NCBI GenBank assembly: GCA_014728085.1
Contig: WJMF01000038.1
Coordinates: forward strand, 1-64,000
From: Candidatus Zhuqueibacterota bacterium
Lineage (GTDB): Bacteria > Zhuqueibacterota > Zhuqueibacteria > Residuimicrobiales > Oceaniaggregativiventaceae
DNA length: 64,000 nucleotides
Direction: 5' to 3'
Shown in pieces: positions 9,598-19,013 of this stretch; the stretch's first letter is position 1, and the number at the start of each line of letters is the position of its first letter. The notes beneath the pieces are model-generated. The model worked only from the letters and a program-made list of their open reading frames with translations, did no database searches and was not told the origin of the DNA. Made by a program: the position numbers and the translations under genes.

Positions 9598-9782
9598 GAT
9601 TTTTTCCTTTTGCAAATTGTAATAAAACAAGATCGAATATACAAGGATTTTTCTTGGCTGTACATCCTCGGATTCTACCTTTTATTCAAGCCGGCCGAAA
9701 TTAAAACATTGAAAAAAAAGATGGAAACTCTTATGTTAAAAAGAGAATAATAACAAAAACACCTCAGGTGCAGGTAGACGTT

Positions 9783-12700
9783 ATGGCCCAAACAAGAGTA
9801 TTATATATAGATGACGAGCAACAACTGAGAGCAAAATTTTCGAATTTACTCCGTCAAAAAGGTTATGTGGTACACACTGCAAAAACAGGGGAAAAAGGAA
9901 TAGAGCGCTTAAAAAATCGTGATATCGATGTCGTCTTTTGCGATCTCAATATGCCCGGCATGAATGGTATGGAGGTGCTCAGAAAAATCAAAAACATCGA
10001 TGAGGATGTGCCGGTCATCATCCTGACATCCCACGGTTCAATTTCAAGGGCGGTTGAGGCGATGAAACAGGGCGCATATCATTTCATTCTCAAGCCGTTC
10101 GAAATTGATGAAATCGAGGTAACACTTGAAAATGCGATTGAATCGCGCTCGCTAAAAAAACAAATCATCAACAAAGAAAATGACCTCCTGTCGATCCGGG
10201 AACAACATGCCGGAGAACTGGAAAGCCGGGTTCAGGCGCGCACTGAACGCCTGAAATATTCAAACCGTCAACTGTTGACCTTAAATGAGGTTGCAAACCA
10301 GTTTACCGGCATTTATGACACCAAAACCCTTTATCAATATGTACCGCAAATTCTCGTCCATAAATTCGAATACGACCGCGCTCTCTGTTTTGTCTATGAG
10401 GAAAACAAACTCAAACTTGAATCCTGGAATCTAAAAACCGCGCCTGCAGAGACACTAAAATCCGATAGTAAAGCCCTTTCCCGGGATCCGCTGAAACATC
10501 TGCCGCATCTGAAAAAAATTATCAAACAACCCCAAACAATCGTTAAAGAAAAGCTGCCACCGGCAACAGGGCCATCCACCAAAAGCCGTGCCGGATTTTT
10601 GATCGCCACCCCGATTATTATTCAGGGAAATCTGAATGGAATTATACAGGGTGAGCTCTATAAAAGTGGAGCCGTGAGAGATGATTCGGACATTGCCCGT
10701 TTTGAAATGTTTGCCAGAATGGTGGGACTGGCCCTCGACAATATCCTTGCTTACCAATCTCTGGAAGCCAAAGTAAACCGTAGAACCGAATCGTTAAAAC
10801 GGGCCAACAAAGAACTTGGAGATAAAGCCAGGCAACTTGAAAAAACCACCTATAATCTTGGAAGGGCAAATGTCGATATGCTTGCCGTCCAGGAAAAGCT
10901 GGAAGAAAAAAATATAGAGATGGAAAAGCTGTTGCGGCGTCTTTCGCAGAGCAAAGATGAGTTGCAAGCCATACTGGATACGACCCTGAACCTGATCGTT
11001 ATGGTCGATCTCAACGGCAATGTGACTGCACTCAATCGTCAGATCAAAGAATATTTTGACCTGGATCGCGATAAAGTTTTACAAAAACCGTTTCGTCAAT
11101 TTATCGGTCATATCAAGGACCAATTCGAGAATCCAAATCATTTTATTGCCCTGATTAACGAACTGGAAAAAGAGCTTGGCCGAAACAAAGGGCGCGCGCA
11201 AAGTGCAAACAGTTTTTATGAACATACCCTGCGCTTATGTAAACCGGTTCCCCGTTATTTGTCTATCTTTTCCCTGCCGGTTCTGGATACACAGCAGGAT
11301 GAAAAACTGGGTAGTGTATGGATGTTTTTTGACATGACCGAGCGCATCGAGGCGGAAAAAACGCTCTCTACCCGCCTGCGCTATGAAGAGGGACTTGCTG
11401 CCTGCTCTCAGGCATTGTTAAAATACGATGACCTCAGAATGGCGCTGGAAAATGCGTTACAGGCCCTGCTCGATTCCACGGATGTCAGCCGGGTCTATAT
11501 CTATGAAAATTTCAAAGAGGGTAAGCGGAGCCTTAAAATGAAACTGGCCGCCATGGCTGATGCCGAGGACGTTCAGCCCTATACGGACGAAAAGGATCTG
11601 AGCGGATTTTCATACAAACCGGATTTTATCCGCTGGCACCGTCTGCTCTCTTCCGGCAAGGCCATTTCCGGTCCGGTGCGCAATTTTCCCGAACGTGAGC
11701 AAAAAATGCTTTCATCACATCAGGCCAAATCCATGCTTATATTACCGATATTTACCGAAAATGAGTGGTATGGATATATCGGCTTTGATGATATTCTCAA
11801 GGAACGTCAGTGGGGAGAAGAAGATATTCGCCTTCTGAGAACGGCTGCAGAAATGATCGCCGGTGCCATAACCAGAAGAAACGCAGAAATCGCTTTGCAG
11901 GTAAGCGAAAAGCGTTTTCGTTCGCTGGTGGAAAATGCTCACGATATTATTTATTCCATGAATCCGGACGGTACTTTTTCTTATCTGTCTCCTCAATTTG
12001 AAGAATATACGGGGTACTCTCCCCAGAGTTTTATCGGCAAGACATTTGAAGAGCTGATACATCCCGACGACCTGGAAAAAGACCTTTTTTCACCTGCCAA
12101 AGCCGGCGGCCGGATTCGCGAATTGGAATACCGCATCAAACATAAAGACGGAAGTTGGCGTTGGTTCGTATCGCATTCGACCAAAATTTTGGATGAAAAC
12201 GGTCATATTATTGAAATTATCGGTATCGCGCACGATGTAACCGAAATCAAAAATGTACTCAGGGATTTAGAGGCGACCAATCGCGAACTTCGCGACACAC
12301 AAACACAGCTGGTGCAGAGCGAAAAGATGGCGTCCCTTGGAAACCTGGTTGCCGGAATTGCGCATGAAATCAATACACCTGTCGGCGCTATCAACAGCAT
12401 GCACAATACCCTAATCCGCGCAGTAGCCAAACTGCGAAATCATTTGGAAGAAAAATTCACAGAGGAATTTATCAAGGACCGTCAACTGGTGGCCACCTTA
12501 AAAATTATCCAGGACGCCAACCGCGTGATTCACACCGGAACCGACCGGGTCATCAATATGGTCAAGCGCCTGCGCAGCTTTGCGAGGCTCGATGAAGCCG
12601 AACTCAAAGATGCGGATATTCATGAAGGCATAGAAGATACCCTGGTTCTCATACACCATGAGATTAAACACAATATCAAAGTTGTTAAAAAATTCGGCAC

Positions 12701-13073
12701 CCTTCCCAAAATCGCCTGCTATCCCGGCCGCTTAAACCAGGTATTTCTTAATCTTCTGATCAACGCCAAACAGGCAATCAAGGGGAGCGGACGCATTACC
12801 ATCCAAACCTATACGAAAGAGGGCTATGTTCATATCGCCTTCAGGGACAATGGTGTTGGTATCGCGCCCGAACACCTGGATAAAATATTTGATCCCGGAT
12901 TCACCACAAAAGGAGTTGGTGTTGGTACCGGCCTCGGGTTATCGATCTGTTATCAAATTATCAGGGACCACCGCGGGAAAATACTGGTTGACAGTGTTAA
13001 GGGCAAAGGCACAACCTTTACCGTTGTAATTCCTATGGATCTGGACAAGCGTATACAGCAAGTTACTGAATAA
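9783..13073 (+). CDS. Hybrid sensor histidine kinase with N-terminal receiver domain
   Basis: A cytosolic protein of about 1096 residues. Order of domains: receiver (about 5-120, phospho-acceptor Asp54 in FCDLNMPG), coiled coil, GAF-like (about 165-320), long coiled coil, PAS (about 390-520), GAF (about 535-690), PAS/PAC (about 705-820), dimerisation helix with H-box GIAHEINTP (His861), and ATPase domain with NLLINAKQAI, DNGVGI and GTGLGLSI. No membrane segment is present. It should integrate soluble signals and phosphorylate a partner regulator; none is encoded next to it. The ATG at 9783 is preferred to a GTG five codons earlier. Its TAA overlaps the next ATG (TAATG), so it is translationally coupled to the outer-membrane barrel gene. 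Confidence 0.9.
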   Translation: MAQTRVLYIDDEQQLRAKFSNLLRQKGYVVHTAKTGEKGIERLKNRDIDVVFCDLNMPGMNGMEVLRKIKNIDEDVPVIILTSHGSISRAVEAMKQGAYHFILKPFEIDEIEVTLENAIESRSLKKQIINKENDLLSIREQHAGELESRVQARTERLKYSNRQLLTLNEVANQFTGIYDTKTLYQYVPQILVHKFEYDRALCFVYEENKLKLESWNLKTAPAETLKSDSKALSRDPLKHLPHLKKIIKQPQTIVKEKLPPATGPSTKSRAGFLIATPIIIQGNLNGIIQGELYKSGAVRDDSDIARFEMFARMVGLALDNILAYQSLEAKVNRRTESLKRANKELGDKARQLEKTTYNLGRANVDMLAVQEKLEEKNIEMEKLLRRLSQSKDELQAILDTTLNLIVMVDLNGNVTALNRQIKEYFDLDRDKVLQKPFRQFIGHIKDQFENPNHFIALINELEKELGRNKGRAQSANSFYEHTLRLCKPVPRYLSIFSLPVLDTQQDEKLGSVWMFFDMTERIEAEKTLSTRLRYEEGLAACSQALLKYDDLRMALENALQALLDSTDVSRVYIYENFKEGKRSLKMKLAAMADAEDVQPYTDEKDLSGFSYKPDFIRWHRLLSSGKAISGPVRNFPEREQKMLSSHQAKSMLILPIFTENEWYGYIGFDDILKERQWGEEDIRLLRTAAEMIAGAITRRNAEIALQVSEKRFRSLVENAHDIIYSMNPDGTFSYLSPQFEEYTGYSPQSFIGKTFEELIHPDDLEKDLFSPAKAGGRIRELEYRIKHKDGSWRWFVSHSTKILDENGHIIEIIGIAHDVTEIKNVLRDLEATNRELRDTQTQLVQSEKMASLGNLVAGIAHEINTPVGAINSMHNTLIRAVAKLRNHLEEKFTEEFIKDRQLVATLKIIQDANRVIHTGTDRVINMVKRLRSFARLDEAELKDADIHEGIEDTLVLIHHEIKHNIKVVKKFGTLPKIACYPGRLNQVFLNLLINAKQAIKGSGRITIQTYTKEGYVHIAFRDNGVGIAPEHLDKIFDPGFTTKGVGVGTGLGLSICYQIIRDHRGKILVDSVKGKGTTFTVVIPMDLDKRIQQVTE

Positions 13074-14500
13074 TGATATTGAAAAAATGTGTGTTTTGCC
13101 ACTGGCGCAAAATCTTGATAAATTTCTCAATAGCCCTCTTACTCTCATCCGCATACCTGCCGGCAGCAGAAAATGCGCTTCCATCCCCGGCAGTTGTTGA
13201 TAGTCTGACGAGAGCTTCGTTTTCTTTCGAACGGCATACACCCGACAGCGCCTACAAATATGTCCGCGGACTGGAGCGGCAGGCAAAACCCGGCTTCAAG
13301 TCGGTGAACAATGCGATAATGTTTCTACCCGGCCTGGTTATCGATGGCGTCCGTTCCGCCACAGCCTTTGGAATGCACCTGGTGAATGATCCGGAAATCA
13401 GGGCCCGTATCAATTCATTTGTAGAAAGCGAAAACAAAAGCTTTCGCTGGTATCCGGTAGCCGATATCACCTCCGATTACCGGCCAAGGATTGGAGCTGA
13501 TTTTTTCATCCCCCTGCACCTGGTTGATATGGCCTTCAACTGGAATTTTGCCGGACGGGAAAAGTATAAACTTGCCGGGAATATTTCATATCATTACAAA
13601 AATCAGCCTTATACCTGGCGTTGCACTTTATCCGGACTCTTTGAACATGACGATGACAGAAAATTTTACGGAATAGGGGTAACGCCGCGTAACGACCGAC
13701 GAAACGCCATATTACCCTCTGCTGCTGCAGACTATGGTATTTATAAAGAGAAAAGGAGGAAAATCCAGCTTGTTAGCAGTATTGGATTTCATTCACATCT
13801 CAGTCTCTCTTATAGCGCTCTTTTGCAAAAACGCACTCTGCGGAATGCACCCACGTCCGAAAATGCGATAGGAAACCTGTTTAACCTGGATAAAATGAAA
13901 GAATTCAAACATCCGGTGCAACCGTTTTATCATGAACTCAGTATTCGCCTGGATAGCCGCCGGCAGGAGCGCTATCTATCCAGTGGAATCAAATTCGAAA
14001 TCTATTATGGCCGCTCCAAAGGCATCGGACAGGATTCAAGCACTTTCAGCCGCTGCGGTTTTGATTTCATGATGAATATTCCAATTCTTGATCCGGATCG
14101 ATTGCTGACCCCCCGGTTGGTCTATAACCGGATAAAAAATAATTCTCTTCAGACTGCCATACCTTTTACAGAATATCCGCAACAACCTGTCTTTCGCGGT
14201 GTCTCAGGCCTTTATATGTTGCGTACAGACAATCATTCTTTTGTTCCCTCACTGGAATATCATTGGCCGCTAACCTATTATCTCGGTGCTCATTTGTTCA
14301 TCGATTATCTCCTGGTCAGCGACCAGCTGTCGCATTTATCCTGGACACGGGTTCCCTGGGCAATCGGACTCGGCGCTGATATTCATGCGAAAAACAAAGA
14401 GCTGGCAAGGGGGTATATCGCTGCCGGCTCGGAAGGTTTCCACCTGACCTTTACGATCGGACTGGATTCCGTTGTCAATAGCCGGTCGGCCTGGGAGTAA
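13073..14500 (+). CDS. Outer-membrane beta-barrel protein (Omp85/surface-antigen-like)
   Basis: A 475-residue secreted protein with an N-terminal signal sequence. The C-terminal two thirds alternate hydrophobic and polar residues with many aromatic strand ends, and motifs such as GIGVTPRND and VSGLYMLRTDN resemble the barrel half of Omp85-type surface antigens. No POTRA domains are visible and the usual C-terminal aromatic residue is absent (it ends in Trp-Glu). The start codon overlaps the stop of the hybrid kinase, and the lipoprotein gene follows after two bases, so three genes form one operon. Function unknown; secretion or insertion of a partner is conceivable but unproven. Confidence 0.7.
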   Translation: MILKKCVFCHWRKILINFSIALLLSSAYLPAAENALPSPAVVDSLTRASFSFERHTPDSAYKYVRGLERQAKPGFKSVNNAIMFLPGLVIDGVRSATAFGMHLVNDPEIRARINSFVESENKSFRWYPVADITSDYRPRIGADFFIPLHLVDMAFNWNFAGREKYKLAGNISYHYKNQPYTWRCTLSGLFEHDDDRKFYGIGVTPRNDRRNAILPSAAADYGIYKEKRRKIQLVSSIGFHSHLSLSYSALLQKRTLRNAPTSENAIGNLFNLDKMKEFKHPVQPFYHELSIRLDSRRQERYLSSGIKFEIYYGRSKGIGQDSSTFSRCGFDFMMNIPILDPDRLLTPRLVYNRIKNNSLQTAIPFTEYPQQPVFRGVSGLYMLRTDNHSFVPSLEYHWPLTYYLGAHLFIDYLLVSDQLSHLSWTRVPWAIGLGADIHAKNKELARGYIAAGSEGFHLTFTIGLDSVVNSRSAWE

Positions 14501-14502
14501 CA

Positions 14503-16074
14503 ATGCTGAAAAGTGCAACAACAACTTTGTCAGTATTACTGGCGGCAATGATACTGCTTTGGAATTGCGCTCCGACGCCGGCGACGTTTACAGATGGTGA
14601 CCCCGTATACCATCTGAACGACAAAAAACCGATTCCAATACCGAAAAATCCCCGCAGCGTCCGGTCCCTGCGGGCGGACAAGAACGCCAGAGACGTCAAT
14701 CGCCTGGACGATGTACCGGCATCGAGCTGGTACAGTCCCAGATTGGGGTATCAAAATATATCCCCTGCAGAGCTGGTAAACGGTCCCGCCGAGACTGGTT
14801 TGCCGGTGGTACCCATAACCATAATCGCGATCAAACATCACCGGCGTCACTCATCGCTTGTTGTCCGCGATAGCCGCGGTATTCAGTATCTGCTTAAATT
14901 CGCTCCTCATGATTTAAATGCCATGTTCACAACCACCTCATTTATCGTAAATCGCCTCTTTTGGAGCTTTGGTTATTTTGTACCGGAAGAGCATATTTTT
15001 CAATTCAGTCGCGGGGATTATAAAGTTGATATCCCAAATAAAGATAACATTAAAAACATTCGGGATTTGCTCGATACGAGTACAACGTCAAACCAGAAAC
15101 AATACCGATGCATTGCCAGTCGTTTTGTGCGCGGTTATCCCCTGGGTCCGGCCGCACAACAGGGGGTGCGTAAAGAGGATCCCAATGACTGGTTCCCGCA
15201 CCAGGACCGCCGGGTGTTGCGGGCGTTGCGCGTATTCGCTGCGTTTACCAATATGGCTGATATGGGTCCCCATCATACACTGGATGTCTATATGGGAAAA
15301 CCAGACCAGGGGCACATCAGACATTATCTCATTGATTTTGGCGATGCATTTGGAGTTATCGCATCAGGAAAAAATCGCGGCTGGGCTGGTTTTCATCACA
15401 TTTTTAGCCTGGCGGATATCCTGACCAATCTGGCAACTCTGGGATTCTATCGCCAGGAATGGGAAAAGAAAAGTAAAACACCTTGGAAATCCGTGGGCCC
15501 TTTTGAATCGACACTTTTCAACCCGGAAAAATGGAAAGAAATCTATCCCTACGCGCCGATTCGCAAAAGTCAACCTGCAGACAATTATTGGGCTGTCAAA
15601 ATTCTGGCCGGATTGACGGAGGCCCACATCTCTGCGCTGGTTCGGGCTGCCGGTTATATAAACAGTAAAGCGCGGGATTATATGATCCGCACTCTTGTTG
15701 AACGTCGGAAAAAATTGTTGCAATACCATTTCAACCAGGTCACCCCTCTCGAATATATCGATATGAAAGAGGATACCCTCTATCTAAAAGATATCTGCCG
15801 AGGTCTTTTTACAGAAAAAAAAACAGAGTATTACAGAATAAAATTTTATGATCAGAGGAACCGGCAAGTTCATCCGGCTACAACGCTGGGTTGTGACGAG
15901 TCGGTGGTAAAGATTGCGGCATTCTGCACCCTCATCGATAAAGCCAAAGGGTATCTCAGGCTGGAAATCAATAAACTGACCAAAACCCGGCCACCGGTAA
16001 CTCGTTTTCATTTTTCACGTCAAAAAAATGGCACCATAAAGCTCATCGGCGTGGTTCACGATAACCCTGTGTGA
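14503..16074 (+). CDS. Putative lipoprotein with an atypical kinase-like fold
   Basis: A 523-residue protein with a signal sequence ending LLWNC (Cys22), a likely lipidation site. Residues from about 115 onward show an order of motifs reminiscent of HipA/CotH/PI-kinase-type folds: a strand with Lys (YLLKFAP), a helix followed by GYFVPEEHIF, a loop NMADMGPHHTLDVY, and YLIDFGDAFG, which looks like a metal-binding DFG loop. The C-terminal 120 residues form a separate beta-rich domain. If the fold assignment is right this would be an extracytoplasmic kinase-like protein; that is inference from motif order only. It is the last gene after the hybrid kinase and barrel genes. Confidence 0.55.
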   Translation: MLKSATTTLSVLLAAMILLWNCAPTPATFTDGDPVYHLNDKKPIPIPKNPRSVRSLRADKNARDVNRLDDVPASSWYSPRLGYQNISPAELVNGPAETGLPVVPITIIAIKHHRRHSSLVVRDSRGIQYLLKFAPHDLNAMFTTTSFIVNRLFWSFGYFVPEEHIFQFSRGDYKVDIPNKDNIKNIRDLLDTSTTSNQKQYRCIASRFVRGYPLGPAAQQGVRKEDPNDWFPHQDRRVLRALRVFAAFTNMADMGPHHTLDVYMGKPDQGHIRHYLIDFGDAFGVIASGKNRGWAGFHHIFSLADILTNLATLGFYRQEWEKKSKTPWKSVGPFESTLFNPEKWKEIYPYAPIRKSQPADNYWAVKILAGLTEAHISALVRAAGYINSKARDYMIRTLVERRKKLLQYHFNQVTPLEYIDMKEDTLYLKDICRGLFTEKKTEYYRIKFYDQRNRQVHPATTLGCDESVVKIAAFCTLIDKAKGYLRLEINKLTKTRPPVTRFHFSRQKNGTIKLIGVVHDNPV

Positions 16075-16278
16075 AAATCACGGATAAAATTTTACTTGCA
16101 TAGCGGTAATGAATAAAATAAATTGATCCAATCGCTCTTTATGGCGAATAGCTCATCCGCTCAATACCGGTTTCAAGCCGGGCAATACAGCTCTGCATCA
16201 CCTTCCCGGTGAACAAAGTGGTTCGGTTCGGAATGGATACAGTAATGATCGGAAATTTGATTTCTGCAATTATTTTTC

Positions 16279-16322
16279 AATTCAGGATTAACCGAATCGG
16301 TTGAAAAATCCTGAATTTTTTA
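16279..16322. terminator. Nested inverted repeat, probable bidirectional terminator
   Basis: The 11-base arm AATTCAGGATT (16279-16289) pairs perfectly with AATCCTGAATT (16307-16317). Inside, AACCGA (16290-16295) pairs with TCGGTT (16297-16302). A T-run follows on the plus strand and an A/T-rich tract precedes it. It lies about 200 bases after the lipoprotein gene and before the metallophosphoesterase operon. The rest of the 16075-16407 gap shows nothing else recognisable. Confidence 0.65.
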
Positions 16323-16407
16323 TGAAAAAGGATTGTTTAAAAACATATAAAACCATAATGACAAGGTAACACTGAAATAATACAAGTTAATCCTGGAGAG
16401 CGAGAGG

Positions 16408-17661
16408 ATCATCATCAAAAGAGGCAACCCTTTAAAAATTCTTCTGACGTTCATTTTTTTGCTTTTTTTCTCCGGTTGCGCCCAGCGCGGTCTGATCAGT
16501 GAAAAATCCGATAAAATCTACGACATACCCGATCTTTCAGCCACCATCGACCATAACCAAAACCCGGTTTTTCTCGTTTACGGCGACACCCAAACCGGCT
16601 GGCGACTGGCGGAAAAATTTATCTGGAGTAAAAATTGGCTAACCTGGAAAATGCTATGCTTTCCGTTTTATGAGCTATACTGGTTATCCAACGGCTTTAT
16701 CGGAACAATTAATTTTCTTCGCTATCAACCCGATTATGGCATCGAACAGCAGCGCCGGGTTCGCGATGCCATTCTGCAATATCATCGAGATAATGACCTG
16801 GATTTTATCATGCAACTCGGAGATAAAGTTGCTGACGGTCGTTATCCATCTCACTGGCAGCCGTTTTTAACGCTTAATCATATCGAAACCTCTCTGCTCT
16901 CCACACTCCCCTATTTTACGGTTCTGGGAAATCATGAAGTCACAAACGATACGGTTTACGGAAAACCGAATCATCGTACACTGTTCGATCAACCAGGATT
17001 TTATACCCTTGACTTTCCCGGCTTGCGCTTGATCGTGGTCAATTCCAACTTTATTCTGGACCAGGACGGCTTGTTTGATACGGAAAAACAAAATGCACTT
17101 TTCAAACAGTGGTTTATCAGCAATAATCCCGACACACCGGCCTGGTTGCAAAAGCAGCTCTCTAGCCATCATACCTTCAAAATTATTTTTATGCATCACC
17201 CCCTAGCCTCTTTCGGCAAGCATCATTCAAACTGGTATAACAAAGCCTACGGACAATCACTGCGACAAAAACGCCTGGCTCTGCTCAGATTATTCGACAA
17301 CCATGATGTTGATATTGTTTTCAGCGGTCACGAACATTACTACGCCCATAACCTGATTCGTACCGGCAATAGCAAAGACACTCTGCACCAGATCATTGCC
17401 TCGGCAGGGGGAGTACCACTACGAGATTTACCCGGCGAGCAAAAAATAGCATCGGCATGTAAAAGATACAAAGCCGATAATATTCATGTACGCGTTATGA
17501 AACAGGAAAAAAAATATCATTACTGTATCGTTAAGGTCGGAAATACCAACCTGACTGTAGACGTTTACGCTATTGATGACGATTCATCCGTATATCCTGT
17601 TGATAAAATTGTACTGAAAAACAAACAAGTTTTTCATTCACCTATATCGGAGCAAGAATGA
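16408..17661 (+). CDS. Calcineurin-like metallophosphoesterase lipoprotein, start codon not canonical
   Basis: A lipoprotein of about 415 residues with all metal-binding blocks of the calcineurin-like phosphoesterase fold: GDTQTG, LGDKVADG, GNHE, MHHPL and GHEHY. The signal peptide (KRGNPLKILLTFIF then LLFFSGC) extends upstream of the only in-frame ATG/GTG/TTG, a TTG at 16459 that would leave just six residues before the lipid Cys. The frame is open back to a TAA at 16378, and after a GAGAGG sequence come three successive ATC codons at 16408, 16411 and 16414; initiation at ATC, or a lost ATG, is the simplest reading. The stop overlaps the next start (ATGA). The substrate is unknown; nucleotides are attractive given the downstream carriers. 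Confidence 0.82.
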   Translation: MIIKRGNPLKILLTFIFLLFFSGCAQRGLISEKSDKIYDIPDLSATIDHNQNPVFLVYGDTQTGWRLAEKFIWSKNWLTWKMLCFPFYELYWLSNGFIGTINFLRYQPDYGIEQQRRVRDAILQYHRDNDLDFIMQLGDKVADGRYPSHWQPFLTLNHIETSLLSTLPYFTVLGNHEVTNDTVYGKPNHRTLFDQPGFYTLDFPGLRLIVVNSNFILDQDGLFDTEKQNALFKQWFISNNPDTPAWLQKQLSSHHTFKIIFMHHPLASFGKHHSNWYNKAYGQSLRQKRLALLRLFDNHDVDIVFSGHEHYYAHNLIRTGNSKDTLHQIIASAGGVPLRDLPGEQKIASACKRYKADNIHVRVMKQEKKYHYCIVKVGNTNLTVDVYAIDDDSSVYPVDKIVLKNKQVFHSPISEQE

Positions 17662-19013
17662 AAAAGAACAAGAGTATTCTCGATAAATTTTTAAATATTT
17701 TCACCGATGTGCGCGCCGGGGAGGGGATAAACGCATTACTGCTTTTCTTTAATCTTTTTATTATCCTGACTGCCTACTATATCATCAAACCGGTTCGGGA
17801 AGCATTGATTCTGTCGGGAAGCGGAGCCGAAGTGAAGAGCTATGCCGCCGCCGGACAGGCGATTCTATTGCTGGGATACGTTCCCCTCTATGCCTTGCTG
17901 GCCGGTACATTTCCCAGAAAGCGGCTGATTAATGTGGTCACCACCTTCTTTGCCCTCTGTCTGGGCGGTTTTTATTTCCTCGCCCTGATTAACAATTCAT
18001 CAGCGCTGACGCTGAATATCCCTCTGGATATTATTTTTTATTTATGGGTGGGTATCTTCAATATATCCGTTATTGCACAATTTTGGTCGTTCGCCAATGA
18101 CCTCTACACTCCGGAAGCGGGAAAACGCCTCTTTGTCATTGTCGCCTTTGGTGCATCGCTGGGTGCGGCCATGGGCAGCGGAATCACCACTCTTCTCATA
18201 GAACCTCTGGGTGTATATCAATTGTTGCTCCTGGCCGGTGCCCTGTTAATCGTCAGTCTGTTCATTACCAATATTGTCGATGCGCGACAAAAACAGCAGT
18301 TGCTGATGACAAATCACGAGCAAGTCGAGAAATTCTCAAAACCGCTGGATAAAAGCGGAGCCTTTCGCCTCGTCCTCAAGCATAAATATCTTCTGCTGAT
18401 CGCCTTGCTTATGCTGTTTATTAATTGGGTAAACACCACAGGGGAATATATTCTCGGCCGTATTGTAACCGAAACCGCAAAAGAGGCGGTCTCGATGGGC
18501 ACAGCCGGGGGACTAACAGTGGGTGAATATATCGGTCGTTTTTATGCGGTCTTTTTTAATATTGTCAACTGGACCGCAATTCTACTGCAACTATTTCTGG
18601 TTTCCCGCATCATAAAATATTTGGGAATTCGCATTGCGATTCTTATTTTACCCATAATTGCTCTGGGTGGCTATATCTTTATTGCGATCGTTCCCGTTTT
18701 GGCGATCATTCGTTGGATTAAAACAGCAGAAAACGCAACAGACTATTCGCTTCAAAACACCGTGCGAAATATTCTGTTTCTGCCGACCACAAGAGAAGAA
18801 AAATACAAAGCCAAACAGGCAATCGATACCTTCTTTGTCAGGGCAGGTGACGTGCTCTCGGCCGTGTTGGTATATGTCGGTACTGCTATACTGACTTTTG
18901 GCATCAAAGAATTCGCCCTGGTGAATACGATATTGGTATTCGTATTGCTGCTAATTTCATTCATCATCGGGAAAATGAACAAAAACCTGGTCAAGGTCGA
19001 TAAACCTATATGA
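17658..19013 (+). CDS. ATP/ADP translocase-like (NTT/AAA family) carrier
   Basis: A 451-residue membrane protein with about twelve helices. The opening DVRAGEGINALLLFF followed by YYIIKPVREALIL is the signature of bacterial proteins related to the nucleotide transporters of Rickettsiae, Chlamydiae and plastids (TC 2.A.12). FWSFANDLYTPEAGKRLF in the loop after helix 4 is also shared. Free-living bacteria carry divergent members whose substrates are unknown, so nucleotide transport is a family-level inference. It overlaps the phosphoesterase stop by four bases and the second carrier's start by four bases (ATGA both times), giving a tightly coupled operon. Confidence 0.82.
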   Translation: MKKNKSILDKFLNIFTDVRAGEGINALLLFFNLFIILTAYYIIKPVREALILSGSGAEVKSYAAAGQAILLLGYVPLYALLAGTFPRKRLINVVTTFFALCLGGFYFLALINNSSALTLNIPLDIIFYLWVGIFNISVIAQFWSFANDLYTPEAGKRLFVIVAFGASLGAAMGSGITTLLIEPLGVYQLLLLAGALLIVSLFITNIVDARQKQQLLMTNHEQVEKFSKPLDKSGAFRLVLKHKYLLLIALLMLFINWVNTTGEYILGRIVTETAKEAVSMGTAGGLTVGEYIGRFYAVFFNIVNWTAILLQLFLVSRIIKYLGIRIAILILPIIALGGYIFIAIVPVLAIIRWIKTAENATDYSLQNTVRNILFLPTTREEKYKAKQAIDTFFVRAGDVLSAVLVYVGTAILTFGIKEFALVNTILVFVLLLISFIIGKMNKNLVKVDKPI

